NCBI RefSeq assembly: GCF_020177575.1
Contig: NZ_JAHTBK010000001.1
Location: forward strand, 1,795,875-1,859,874
Source: Hasllibacter sp. MH4015
GTDB lineage: Bacteria; Pseudomonadota; Alphaproteobacteria; Rhodobacterales; Rhodobacteraceae
Direction of reading: 5' to 3'
DNA: 64,000 nucleotides
Part shown: piece by piece, positions 53,235 through 61,432 of the stretch
How the letters are laid out: the number at the start of each line of letters is the position of its first letter
Numbering within the stretch: the stretch's first letter is position 1
The notes under the pieces: generated by a model
Databases searched by the model: none
What the model was told of the DNA's origin: nothing
The model's input: only the letters and a program-made list of their open reading frames with translations
Translations under genes and position numbers: made by a program

Positions 53235-54698
53235 TCAAACCCCCGCCGGAATGTTCAGCGGATCGCGCTCAATCTTCCTCGGCGTGTTCAGCGCCTTCCA
53301 CTTGCTCAGCGCCTGCGACGGGCTCGCCGCCGGGGGCCGCTTCACGAACCGCCCGCGCCCGGGCTGGGGCTGCGAGTTCTGCCCTGCCGCCCAGACCACA
53401 TCCCCGCGGCTCAGCGTATAGCGGGGCGAGGCACTCACCTCCATCCCCTCGAACACATTGTAATCAAGGATACTTTTCGCCGTCGACGTCGAGATCGTCC
53501 GGCCAAGTTTCGGGTCCCAGACCACCACATCGGCGTCGCCGCCCACGTTGATCCCTCCCTTCATCGGGTAGATGTTCAGGATCTTCGCGATGTTGGACGA
53601 CGTCACCGCCACGAATTCCTCCGGCGTCAGGCGGCCCGTCTCAACCCCGCGCGTCCAGAGCATCGCCATCCGCTCCTCGAGGCCTCCGGTCCCGTTCGGG
53701 ATCATCGCAAAGTTATCGACACCCATGCGTTTCTGCTCATCGGTGAAGGCCGCGTGGTCTGTCGCGACCACCTGCAGCGACCCGGCGGCGAGGCCGTTCC
53801 ACAGCCCATCCTGATGGTCCTTCGAGCGGAACGGCGGCGACATCACCCGGCGCGCGGCGTATTGCCAATCCTTGTTGAAATACTCGCTCTCATCCAGCGT
53901 CAGGTGCTGGATCAACGGCTCGCCGTAAACGCGCATCCCTTTCTGGCGGGCACGCCGGATCGCTTCGTGGGCCTGCTCGCAAGAGACATGCACAATATAC
54001 AAAGGCGTTCCGGCTGCATCGGCGATCATGATCGCGCGGTTCGCGGCTTCGCCCTCGACCTCCGGGGGCCGCGAATAGGCATGCCCCTCCGGCCCAAAGA
54101 CCCCTTCCTCAAGGTATTTCTGCTGAAGCTCCGCCACGATGTCCCCGTTCTCCGCATGGACCAGCGGCAGTGCACCAAGTTCGGCGCAGCGCTTGAAGGA
54201 GGCGAACATCTCGTCATCCTCGATCATCAGCGCGCCTTTATAGGCCATGAAGTGCTTGAACGTGTTGATGCCGCGTTCTTTAACGACGGCCTCCATCTCA
54301 TTGAAAATGCTCTCGTTCCAGCCGGTGATCGCCATGTGGTACGAGATGTCGACGCAGATCTGGTCCTTCGACTTGCGGTCCCATTCGTCGATGGCGTTCA
54401 GGAGCGAGCCGTCCTCCCCGGGCAGGCAAAAATCGACGAGCATGGTGGTCCCGCCCGCCGCCGCGGCGAAAGTGCCGGTCTCGAACGTCTCCGCCGCGGT
54501 GGTACCCATGAAGGGCATCTCAAGGTGGGTGTGGGGGTCGATGCCCCCGGGGATCACATAGGCGTCGGAGGCGTCGATGACCTCGTCGCCGTTCAGGTTC
54601 TCGCCGATCTCGGCGATCTTTTCGCCTTTGATCAGCACATCCGCCTTCCATTGACGGTCCGCGGTCACGATCGTGCCGCCCTTGATCACCTTGCTCAT
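53235..54698 (-). CDS. hydA: Dihydropyrimidinase (hydantoinase)
   Basis: A 487-residue amidohydrolase that opens dihydrouracil and dihydrothymine to N-carbamoyl-beta-amino acids. Metal motifs are present: GGIDPHTHLEMPF (about residues 51-63), the carboxylated Lys in FKHFMAYKGAL (about 146-156), the His in LVHAEN and YIVHVS, and the Asp in ATDHAAF. A GGGGGA sequence precedes the start 54698. It follows the HyuC-type gene in the same operon direction. Confidence 0.92.
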   Translation of the reverse strand: MSKVIKGGTIVTADRQWKADVLIKGEKIAEIGENLNGDEVIDASDAYVIPGGIDPHTHLEMPFMGTTAAETFETGTFAAAAGGTTMLVDFCLPGEDGSLLNAIDEWDRKSKDQICVDISYHMAITGWNESIFNEMEAVVKERGINTFKHFMAYKGALMIEDDEMFASFKRCAELGALPLVHAENGDIVAELQQKYLEEGVFGPEGHAYSRPPEVEGEAANRAIMIADAAGTPLYIVHVSCEQAHEAIRRARQKGMRVYGEPLIQHLTLDESEYFNKDWQYAARRVMSPPFRSKDHQDGLWNGLAAGSLQVVATDHAAFTDEQKRMGVDNFAMIPNGTGGLEERMAMLWTRGVETGRLTPEEFVAVTSSNIAKILNIYPMKGGINVGGDADVVVWDPKLGRTISTSTAKSILDYNVFEGMEVSASPRYTLSRGDVVWAAGQNSQPQPGRGRFVKRPPAASPSQALSKWKALNTPRKIERDPLNIPAGV

Positions 54699-54720
54699 GA
54701 TATCCCCCAAATTTGCTCCG

Positions 54721-54975
54721 TTACGACTGCGCCACCACGCAGATCATGCGTTGCTCCCGCGTCAGAAGCGGGATGTACGTGCTTTCGACAGGGCCGCGAT
54801 GCAGGTACCAGTAGCAGCCGTCGGGCTCCAACCGGGCGCTTGACGGGTCCTGACCCGGCGCGACGAGTGCCAGCACCTCATCGGGCAGTTCCTCCACCTG
54901 GCCCTCAGGCGTCGGCGTCACACAGCCCGCCAGGGCGAGCGACGCGCAGGCGGCCAGCCATACCTTTGAATTCAT
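54721..54975 (-). CDS. Small lipoprotein coupled to the carbamoylase gene
   Basis: An 84-residue protein with a lipobox LALAGC at about residues 13-18 and two further Cys (GCYWY, MICVV). Its start overlaps the upstream HyuC stop by ATGA. It ends 22 bases before the HydA start. Function unknown; an envelope protein inside a cytosolic catabolic operon is unexpected. Confidence 0.65.
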   Translation of the reverse strand: MNSKVWLAACASLALAGCVTPTPEGQVEELPDEVLALVAPGQDPSSARLEPDGCYWYLHRGPVESTYIPLLTREQRMICVVAQS

Positions 54976-56222
54976 TCTACAATCTCCGCCGTTTCCACGA
55001 CCGCATGGAACAGAACATCCGTGCCGGCCGTCGCCCATTCGGGGCTGATTTCCTCGGCCTCGTTATGGCTCAACCCGTCCACGCAGGGACACATCACCAT
55101 CGCCGTCGGGGCCACATCATTGATCCAGCACGCATCGTGCCCTGCCCCCGATACGATATCCATGTGAGAATATCCAAGCCTCTCAGCCGCTTGGCGAATG
55201 GCCGTGACACATTTGTCATCGAAGGCGGGCGGGTCGAATTGGCCCACGATCTCGGCCTCGAAGCCCACACCGATGTCTTCACACAGCGCCGGCGCACGCT
55301 CCATCAGCTCGTCCACCATCGCGTTCAGCTTGTCGAGAAGGTGGGTCCGCATGTCGACAGTGAAGACGACCTTGCCCGGAATGATGTTGCGGGAATTGGG
55401 ATAGACGTCGATATGCCCGATAGCACCCACCGCATTGGGCTGGTTCTTCATCGCGATCTCGTGGACAAGCTCGGTGATCAGCGCGAGGCCGCGGCCCGCA
55501 TTCTTGCGCATATGCATCGGGGTGGAGCCGGTGTGGCTTTCCTTGCCCGTCACCGTGCATTCGATCCAGCGCAGGCCCTGCCCGTGGGTGACGACGCCGA
55601 TATCCACGCCTTCCGCCTCCAGAATGGGGCCTTGCTCGATATGGAGCTCGAAGAAGGCGTGCATCTTGCGATCGCCGACCTTTTCCTCGCCTTTCCAGCC
55701 GATCCGTTCGAGTTCATCGCCGAACCGCTTTCCCTCCGCGTCGACGCGGTCATAGGCCCAGTCGAGCGCGTGTTTCCCTGCGAAAACCCCGCTGGCGAGC
55801 ATTGCGGGCGCGTAGCGGGTGCCTTCCTCGTTCGTCCAGTTCGTGACCACGATGGGATGCTTTGTCCTGATGTCGAGGTCGTTCATCGTGCGGATGATCT
55901 CCAACCCGCCAAGCACGCCCAGAACGCCGTCGTATTTCCCGCCCGTGGGCTGGGTATCGAGATGGCTGCCCACGTAAACCGGCAGCGCATCCGGGTCCGT
56001 CCCCTCGCGCCGGGCGAACATGTTGCCAATCTCGTCGACCCCCATGGTGCAGCCCGCATCCTCGCACCAGCGCTGGAACAGGTGCCGGCCCTCGCTATCC
56101 TCATCGGTCAGCGTCTGGCGGTTGTTCCCGCCCGCGATGCCGGGGCCGATCTTGGCCATCTCCATCAGCGAGTCCCACAAACGCTCGCCGTTGATCTTCA
56201 TGTTTTCGCCGGGGGCTGGCAT
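54972..56222 (-). CDS. Zn-dependent N-carbamoyl-beta-alanine amidohydrolase (HyuC/PydC-type, M20)
   Basis: A 416-residue M20-fold amidase that removes the carbamoyl group from N-carbamoyl-beta-alanine, giving beta-alanine, CO2 and NH3. Zinc ligands appear in GSHLDTQP, GVLGVLGGLE, NEEGTRY and the ELHIEQGP segment; the late H is in AGHDACW. It lies between the cupin and lipoprotein genes. Allantoate or L-carbamoylase activity is possible, but the pathway context favours beta-ureidopropionase. Confidence 0.88.
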   Translation of the reverse strand: MPAPGENMKINGERLWDSLMEMAKIGPGIAGGNNRQTLTDEDSEGRHLFQRWCEDAGCTMGVDEIGNMFARREGTDPDALPVYVGSHLDTQPTGGKYDGVLGVLGGLEIIRTMNDLDIRTKHPIVVTNWTNEEGTRYAPAMLASGVFAGKHALDWAYDRVDAEGKRFGDELERIGWKGEEKVGDRKMHAFFELHIEQGPILEAEGVDIGVVTHGQGLRWIECTVTGKESHTGSTPMHMRKNAGRGLALITELVHEIAMKNQPNAVGAIGHIDVYPNSRNIIPGKVVFTVDMRTHLLDKLNAMVDELMERAPALCEDIGVGFEAEIVGQFDPPAFDDKCVTAIRQAAERLGYSHMDIVSGAGHDACWINDVAPTAMVMCPCVDGLSHNEAEEISPEWATAGTDVLFHAVVETAEIVE

Positions 56223-56232
56223 GGGCTCGCTC

Positions 56233-56514
56233 CTATTTCAGTTCGGTCTCGATGAAGGCCATCGGCGCATCGCCGCCATTGATCACGTTATGCTCAACGC
56301 CCTGATCCCGGCGATAGACGCTGCCTGCGGGGATCGTGACCTCGCGGGTCTCCCCACCGGGCTCCTCCAGCCGCATCTGGCAATCGGTCAGCGTGGTGAT
56401 CACGTAATCCATGCCGTGGACGTGCCAGCCGGTCTCATCCCCGGGCGCGAAATCGAACCGGGTGACGCGCACGCGGGCATCGTCGATCAGGGTTTCCGCC
56501 TTTGCTTCAGGCAT
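56233..56514 (-). CDS. Small cupin protein
   Basis: A 93-residue single-cupin protein. The His-rich metal box is in ETGWHVHGMDYV (about residues 26-37) and PAGSVYRRDQGVEHNVIN (about 60-77) gives the second motif. Lies 10 bases upstream of the HyuC-type gene on the same strand. May be a metal-binding accessory or a decarboxylase-type enzyme; exact role unknown. Confidence 0.8.
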   Translation of the reverse strand: MPEAKAETLIDDARVRVTRFDFAPGDETGWHVHGMDYVITTLTDCQMRLEEPGGETREVTIPAGSVYRRDQGVEHNVINGGDAPMAFIETELK

Positions 56515-56730
56515 CGGCTGGCCTCCGAGAAAATCTCTGTATCTTTGCGGCAGGCGCGTTCACAGCGGCCCAAGGGCCGCCGCGCCATCGACGGGCCGTC
56601 CCGCGGCCTGTCGATTTGGCTGATCTCGGTGACACGCATGGGCGTTGCCCGCACTTGGCCGGCATAAAGTGCGCTGAACCAACGTCGGGTCGACAGACCC
56701 CGGCCCGTCGACGGCAAGCCGCTCGTAACA

Positions 56731-58059
56731 TCACTTCAACCCCTGCAACACGTCACGCAAGGTGCCATACAGCTGATCTATCTCGCCCTTCGAGATGATC
56801 AGCGGCGGCGACATGGCGATGATGTCGCCGGTCGTGCGGATCAGGACGCCCTTCTCGTAGCAATCGAGGAACGCCTGGAAGGCGCGCTTTGTGGGCTCCC
56901 CTGCAATCGGTTCCAACTCCACCGCGCCGATCAGGCCCATGTTGCGGATGTCGATCACATGGGGCAGGCCGCGCAGGGAATGCAGCCCCTCTTCCCAATA
57001 GGGCGCGAGGTCCGCCGCACGTTCGAACAACCCGTCTTCGCGATAGGTCTCCAGCGTCGCGAGACCGGCGGCCGACGCAATGGGATTGCCCGAATAGGTG
57101 TAGCCGTGGAACAGCTCGATCAGGTGCTCGGGCCCTTGCATGAAGGCATCGTGGATGCCTTTCGTGGCCAAGACCGCGCCCATCGGGATCACGCCGTTGG
57201 TCAGCCCCTTGGCGGTGGTGATGAGGTCCGGCATGACATTGAAATGCTCCGCCGCGAAACTGCTGCCAAGCCGCCCGAAGCCGGTAATCACCTCGTCGAA
57301 AATCAGCAAGATGCCGTGCTTCGTGCAGATCTCGCGCAGCCGTTCGAGGTACCCTTTGGGCGGCATCAGAACGCCGGTGGACCCGGCCATGGGCTCCACG
57401 ATACAGGCCGCAATCGTCTCCGCCCCGTGGAGCGCCACGATCCGTTCCAGATCCTCGGCCAGATGCGCGCCGTGTTCGGGCTGGCCTCTGGTGAAGGCGT
57501 TCTCCGGCAGATGGGTGTGCGGCAGGTGATCCACCCCGGTCAGGAGCGAGCCGAAGACCTTGCGGTTGTTCACGATGCCACCGACGGAGATGCCGCCGAA
57601 ATTCACCCCGTGATAGCCCCGCTCGCGCCCGATCAGGCGGGTCCGCGACCCCTGCCCGATGGCGCGCTGGTACGCGATAGCGATCTTGAGCGCCGTTTCC
57701 ACCGACTCGCTGCCGGAATTGGTGTAAAAGACGTGCTCGAATGGCTCCGGCGCCATGTCGCGCAGCCGGTTGGCCAGCTCGAACGCCTTGGGATGGCCCA
57801 TCTGGAAGGCGGGCGCATAGTCCAGCTCCGCCGCCTGTTTCTGGATCGCCTCCACGATCCGCGGCTGGTTGTGGCCGGCGTTGCAGCACCACAATCCGGC
57901 GGTACCGTCCAGCACGTCGCGGCCATCGGCGGTCTTGTAATGCATCTTGTCGGCGCCCACGAACATGCGCGGGGTCTGCTTGAATTGCCGGTTCGCGGTG
58001 AACGGCATCCAGAAGGCGCTCAAGTCATTGGGAACCGGGTTGCTGCGGTCAAGTGCCAT
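56731..58059 (-). CDS. Omega-amino acid:pyruvate aminotransferase (class III)
   Basis: A 442-residue PLP enzyme. The FDEVITGFGRLG block with the cofactor Asp and the TTAKGLTNG block with the Schiff-base Lys are present. Members move the amino group of beta-alanine or other omega-amino acids to pyruvate, giving malonate semialdehyde from beta-alanine. Its place at the head of the pyrimidine catabolic genes, divergent from rutR, supports beta-alanine as substrate. Confidence 0.9.
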   Translation of the reverse strand: MALDRSNPVPNDLSAFWMPFTANRQFKQTPRMFVGADKMHYKTADGRDVLDGTAGLWCCNAGHNQPRIVEAIQKQAAELDYAPAFQMGHPKAFELANRLRDMAPEPFEHVFYTNSGSESVETALKIAIAYQRAIGQGSRTRLIGRERGYHGVNFGGISVGGIVNNRKVFGSLLTGVDHLPHTHLPENAFTRGQPEHGAHLAEDLERIVALHGAETIAACIVEPMAGSTGVLMPPKGYLERLREICTKHGILLIFDEVITGFGRLGSSFAAEHFNVMPDLITTAKGLTNGVIPMGAVLATKGIHDAFMQGPEHLIELFHGYTYSGNPIASAAGLATLETYREDGLFERAADLAPYWEEGLHSLRGLPHVIDIRNMGLIGAVELEPIAGEPTKRAFQAFLDCYEKGVLIRTTGDIIAMSPPLIISKGEIDQLYGTLRDVLQGLK

Positions 58060-58099
58060 GGCTCATCTCCCCCCGTCGCGTGGCGCGACGCAAAATCTT

Positions 58100-58115
58100 T
58101 TGACCAAATGGTCAA
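58100..58115. promoter_or_regulatory. RutR operator, perfect match
   Basis: TTGACCA-AA-TGGTCAA exactly fits the E. coli RutR consensus TTGACCANNTGGTCAA. It lies 41 bases upstream of the aminotransferase start and 119 bases upstream of rutR. Confidence 0.9.
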
Positions 58116-58234
58116 GGACACGCTAGCAAATGCCCTGTGCCAGTCAACGTAAACGATACCGCAGATTGCCCCTTTCGAATGCATCTGCCAAGGAAAGCCG
58201 CGAATGTGCCGCGACTTTGGGCAAGGAGAACGTG

Positions 58235-58846
58235 ATGGCCGTGCCCAAACCCCGCACCCGCATCCAGGAAAAGAACCGCGCCCGCGTGTTGGAGGCGGCG
58301 TTGGAGGTGTTTTCCCGCCACGGTTTTCGCGGCGCAACCCTGGATGAGATCGCGCGGGAGGCGGGGCTGTCGAAGCCCAACCTGCTCTATTATTTCGCCT
58401 CGAAGGAGGAGATCCACGTCACGCTGCTTGAGGGGTTGGTGGATACCTGGCTCGACCCGCTGCGCGCGCTGGATGCCGATGGTGATCCGCAGGCGGAATT
58501 GCTGGCCTATGTACGACGCAAGTTGCAGATGAGCCGGGACCTGCCGCGCGAGTCGCGCCTGTTCGCGCAGGAAATCGTGCAGGGCGCGCCCCGGATGAAA
58601 GACGGGCTGTCGACGGATTTGAAGGCGTTGGTCGATGAAAAGGCCGAGGTGCTGCGTGGCTGGTCCAGCGCGGGGAAGCTGGCCCCGGTCGATCCGCATC
58701 ACCTGATCTTCTCGATCTGGTCGCTGACCCAGCATTACGCTGATTTCGACGTGCAGGTCCGCGCGGTTCTGGGAGAGGGCCGGGAACCTATCGACGAGGC
58801 GGAGGTGTTCCTTGAGGCTTTGTTCCGGCGGGTTCTGGCGCCCTAG
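58235..58846 (+). CDS. rutR: Pyrimidine-responsive TetR-family regulator RutR
   Basis: A 203-residue TetR protein. The HTH ends in LSKPNLLYYFASKEEIHV, and the ligand domain carries RLFAQEIVQGAP, DLKALVDEKAEVLRGW, SAGKLAPVDPHHLIF and IWSLTQHYADF, all close to E. coli RutR, which binds uracil and thymine. AAGGAGAA precedes 58235; the open frame upstream has no RBS. With the operator at 58100 it likely represses the catabolic and transport genes in the absence of pyrimidine. Confidence 0.9.
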   Translation: MAVPKPRTRIQEKNRARVLEAALEVFSRHGFRGATLDEIAREAGLSKPNLLYYFASKEEIHVTLLEGLVDTWLDPLRALDADGDPQAELLAYVRRKLQMSRDLPRESRLFAQEIVQGAPRMKDGLSTDLKALVDEKAEVLRGWSSAGKLAPVDPHHLIFSIWSLTQHYADFDVQVRAVLGEGREPIDEAEVFLEALFRRVLAP

Positions 58847-58899
58847 ACGGCCCGTCGCCGATCCGCACCCGCCGGGACGGCGATGGCCTTACGCGCACT

Positions 58900-59319
58900 T
58901 CAAGCCTCGATCTTCGACACCGTGAAGGCTTCCAGATCCAACCCCTCGGCCTCCGCCCCATCGAAATCAATGTGAAGATGGTTGCCGTCCGGGTCCCAGA
59001 CATTGACCTGGACCAGCGGCATGTCGGGCACTTGGACCACGCGGTGCGGTTCCCCGCCATCAGCCAACCGCTCCAGAAACCCGCGCAGACCTCTCGCCCG
59101 GAACGCCGCGTGTTCCAGTGCCAGGTCATCCGCCTTGGGCGACGCGGTCGCGACCTCCACCAGATGCACGACCGGGTGATCGCCCGCGTAAAGCCATGCC
59201 CCGGCAAAGGGAAAGGGCGGGCGATGTCCGTTCCGAAGCTTCAAATACTGGCCGTACCAAGCGATCATCGCTTCCATCTGGACGGTCTGAAGGTTCACGT
59301 GGTCGAGGCGCTCGATCAT
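58900..59319 (-). CDS. VOC-family (glyoxalase-like) protein
   Basis: A 139-residue single VOC domain protein with two beta-alpha-beta-beta-beta units. Metal-ligand positions are suggested by LDHVNLQT (His7 region), VVHLVEV and HLHIDFDG. It starts 11 bases after the preA stop and ends the preT-fpg-preA unit. Its role in pyrimidine breakdown, if any, is unknown. Confidence 0.82.
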   Translation of the reverse strand: MIERLDHVNLQTVQMEAMIAWYGQYLKLRNGHRPPFPFAGAWLYAGDHPVVHLVEVATASPKADDLALEHAAFRARGLRGFLERLADGGEPHRVVQVPDMPLVQVNVWDPDGNHLHIDFDGAEAEGLDLEAFTVSKIEA

Positions 59320-59330
59320 CTATCCGCCGC

Positions 59331-60635
59331 TCACTCCGCCGCTTCGACCCGGCCCGGATTATTGGGATGGGTGGTCCAGTTGGCATAATCCGGCTCCACC
59401 GGCTTGCCGGTGCGGGGGTCGACCTCTCCGGCGTCCATCTCGACCATCGTGATGCAATCCTCCACCGGGCAGACATTGACGCAGAGGTTGCAGGCCACGC
59501 ATTCGGCGTCGATCACCTCGAACACGCGGTCGGCGGACATGGAAATCGCCTGATGCGACGTGTCTTCGCAGGCCGCATAGCAGCGCCCGCACTTGATGCA
59601 GGCATCCTGGTCGATCCGCGCCTTGGAGACGTAGTTGAGGTTCAGGTACTGCCAATCCGTCACGTTCGGCACCGCGCGGCCCACCAGGTCGTCGAGGCTC
59701 ATCCCCTTCTCATCGAGATATTGCGACAGGCCCGAGATCATCTCCGACACGATTTTGAAGCCGTAGGTCATCGCCGCCGTGCAGACCTGCACGTTGCCCG
59801 CGCCGAGCGCCATGAATTCGGCCGCATCACGCCACGTCGTGATGCCCCCGATGCCGGAGATCGGCAGGCCGTGCGTCTCGGGATTGCGCGCGATTTCCGA
59901 CACCATCGACATGGCAATCGGCTTCACCGCCGGGCCGCAATAGCCGCCATGGGAGCCTTTGCCGTCGATGGACGGCTCGGGTGACATCGTGTCGAGGTTC
60001 ACGGATGTGATGGAATTGATCGTGTTGATGAGGCTGACCGCATCCGCCCCGCCACGATGCGCGGCTTCCGCCGGTTTGCGGATGTCGGTGATGTTGGGCG
60101 TCAGCTTCACGATGACGGGTTTGGAGTAGTATTGCTTGCACCAGCGAGTTACCATTTCGATGTATTCCGGCACCTGCCCCACGGCGGCGCCCATGCCACG
60201 CTCCGACATGCCGTGGGGGCAGCCGAAGTTCAGCTCGATCCCGTCCGCGCCGGTATCCTCCACCAGGGGCAGGATGGCTTTCCACGCCTCCTCCTCGCAA
60301 GGCACCATGATGGAGACGATCATCGCGCGGTCAGGATAATCCGCTTTCACACGCTTGATCTCTTCAAGGTTGGTGTAGAGGTCGCGGTCGGTAATCAGTT
60401 CGATATTGTTGAGGCCCAGAAGCCGCCGGTCCGCGCCGTAGATCGCGCCGTAGCGGGGTCCGTTCACGTTCACCACGGGCGGGCCTTCCGCGCCGAGGGT
60501 TTTCCACACGACCCCGCCCCACCCGGCCTCGAACGCGCGGCGGACGTTGTATTCCTTGTCCGTCGGCGGCGCGGAGGCGAGCCAGAAGGGGTTTGGCGAA
60601 TGGATGCCGAGGAAGTTGGAGGTCAGGTCAGCCAT
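59331..60635 (-). CDS. preA: Dihydropyrimidine dehydrogenase subunit PreA
   Basis: A 434-residue flavin/iron-sulfur subunit that reduces uracil or thymine. The FMN barrel (residues about 1-310) contains the NFGCPHGMSERGMG active-site loop and GIGGITTWRDAAEF; two 4Fe-4S motifs follow, CIKCGRCYAAC and CVACNLCVNVC. GAGGAG precedes start 60635. Works with PreT, encoded upstream beyond the DNA glycosylase gene. Confidence 0.93.
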   Translation of the reverse strand: MADLTSNFLGIHSPNPFWLASAPPTDKEYNVRRAFEAGWGGVVWKTLGAEGPPVVNVNGPRYGAIYGADRRLLGLNNIELITDRDLYTNLEEIKRVKADYPDRAMIVSIMVPCEEEAWKAILPLVEDTGADGIELNFGCPHGMSERGMGAAVGQVPEYIEMVTRWCKQYYSKPVIVKLTPNITDIRKPAEAAHRGGADAVSLINTINSITSVNLDTMSPEPSIDGKGSHGGYCGPAVKPIAMSMVSEIARNPETHGLPISGIGGITTWRDAAEFMALGAGNVQVCTAAMTYGFKIVSEMISGLSQYLDEKGMSLDDLVGRAVPNVTDWQYLNLNYVSKARIDQDACIKCGRCYAACEDTSHQAISMSADRVFEVIDAECVACNLCVNVCPVEDCITMVEMDAGEVDPRTGKPVEPDYANWTTHPNNPGRVEAAE

Positions 60636-60646
60636 GGTTTGTCTCC

Positions 60647-61432
60647 TCAGAATGCGCTCTGGTGGTCGGGGCAGAAATAGGACGTGCGCCCCCCCACGGT
60701 TTTCTTCGTGATGGTGCCGTCGCAGCGGGTGCAATCGTCGCCTGCCGCGCGGTGGTGGATCAGCCAGTCGCCCGGCAGCTTGGAATAATCCGCGCCGGTG
60801 TCGACCACGGCTTGCAGGATATCACGACTCGCCCGGTGCATGTCCGTGACTTTGCCGGTGGGCAGATCGCAGGCCCGCGTTTCGGGGTCGATACCGGTGC
60901 GGTAGAGCGTCTCGTCCGCCCAGAGATTGCCGATCCCGGCCAGCTTTTTCTGGCTCAGCAGGGCGGATTTCACCGCGCCCCGCGTCCCGCCCACGGCGCG
61001 CGCGAAGGCATTGTCGCCGATGGTCAGGGCGTCGGGGCCGAGGCCCTTGGCCGTGATGAAGGCCTCCACGTCCTCCACCAGTTCCACGTGGCCGAATTTG
61101 CGCGGATCGCGGAAATGCAGGCGGTGATTGCCTTCGAAGACGATCGTGAAGCGGATGTATTTGGCCTCCGCCTGCCCCGCCGTCATCACGCGGACGGAGC
61201 CGGCCATACCAAGATGGATATGGAGCCATGGCCCGTCGACGGAGCCCACGAAAATGTATTTCCCGTGTCGGTGGGTCCGGGTGAATTGCGTCCCGATCAG
61301 ACGGTCCCGGTCGGGCTTGGAGGGCATGTCCATATGGCGCACCTCCCCCAACCGGATGTCGGTGATGGTGCGATGAAGCGCCCCGTCCTCGATCCGCTGG
61401 CGGGCGGCTTCTGCCTCGGGAAGCTCAGGCAT
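60647..61432 (-). CDS. Fpg/Nei-family DNA glycosylase
   Basis: A 261-residue DNA glycosylase/AP lyase. It begins MPELPEAE, with Pro2 as catalytic amine and Glu3. A conserved Lys appears in RHGKYIFV, the HLGMAGS helix follows, then the intercalation-type RKFGH. The C-terminal zinc finger is DCTRCDGT-FCPDHQ, where the fourth ligand is His instead of Cys. It overlaps preT by eight bases and ends 11 bases before preA, so it is cotranscribed with both. Whether it is MutM- or Nei-type is not settled. Confidence 0.9.
   Translation of the reverse strand: MPELPEAEAARQRIEDGALHRTITDIRLGEVRHMDMPSKPDRDRLIGTQFTRTHRHGKYIFVGSVDGPWLHIHLGMAGSVRVMTAGQAEAKYIRFTIVFEGNHRLHFRDPRKFGHVELVEDVEAFITAKGLGPDALTIGDNAFARAVGGTRGAVKSALLSQKKLAGIGNLWADETLYRTGIDPETRACDLPTGKVTDMHRASRDILQAVVDTGADYSKLPGDWLIHHRAAGDDCTRCDGTITKKTVGGRTSYFCPDHQSAF

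Noticed and set aside
52992-56255. A very long open frame on the plus strand (over 1000 codons) across hydA and the carbamoylase gene
   Set aside because: It lies opposite genes with clear catalytic motifs. High GC content leaves stop-free frames on the other strand, and the product has no recognisable domain.
56487-56717. Short minus-strand frames in the gap between the cupin and aminotransferase genes
   Set aside because: No RBS-supported start and Arg-rich composition typical of random high-GC frames. I see nothing firm in this 216-base gap.
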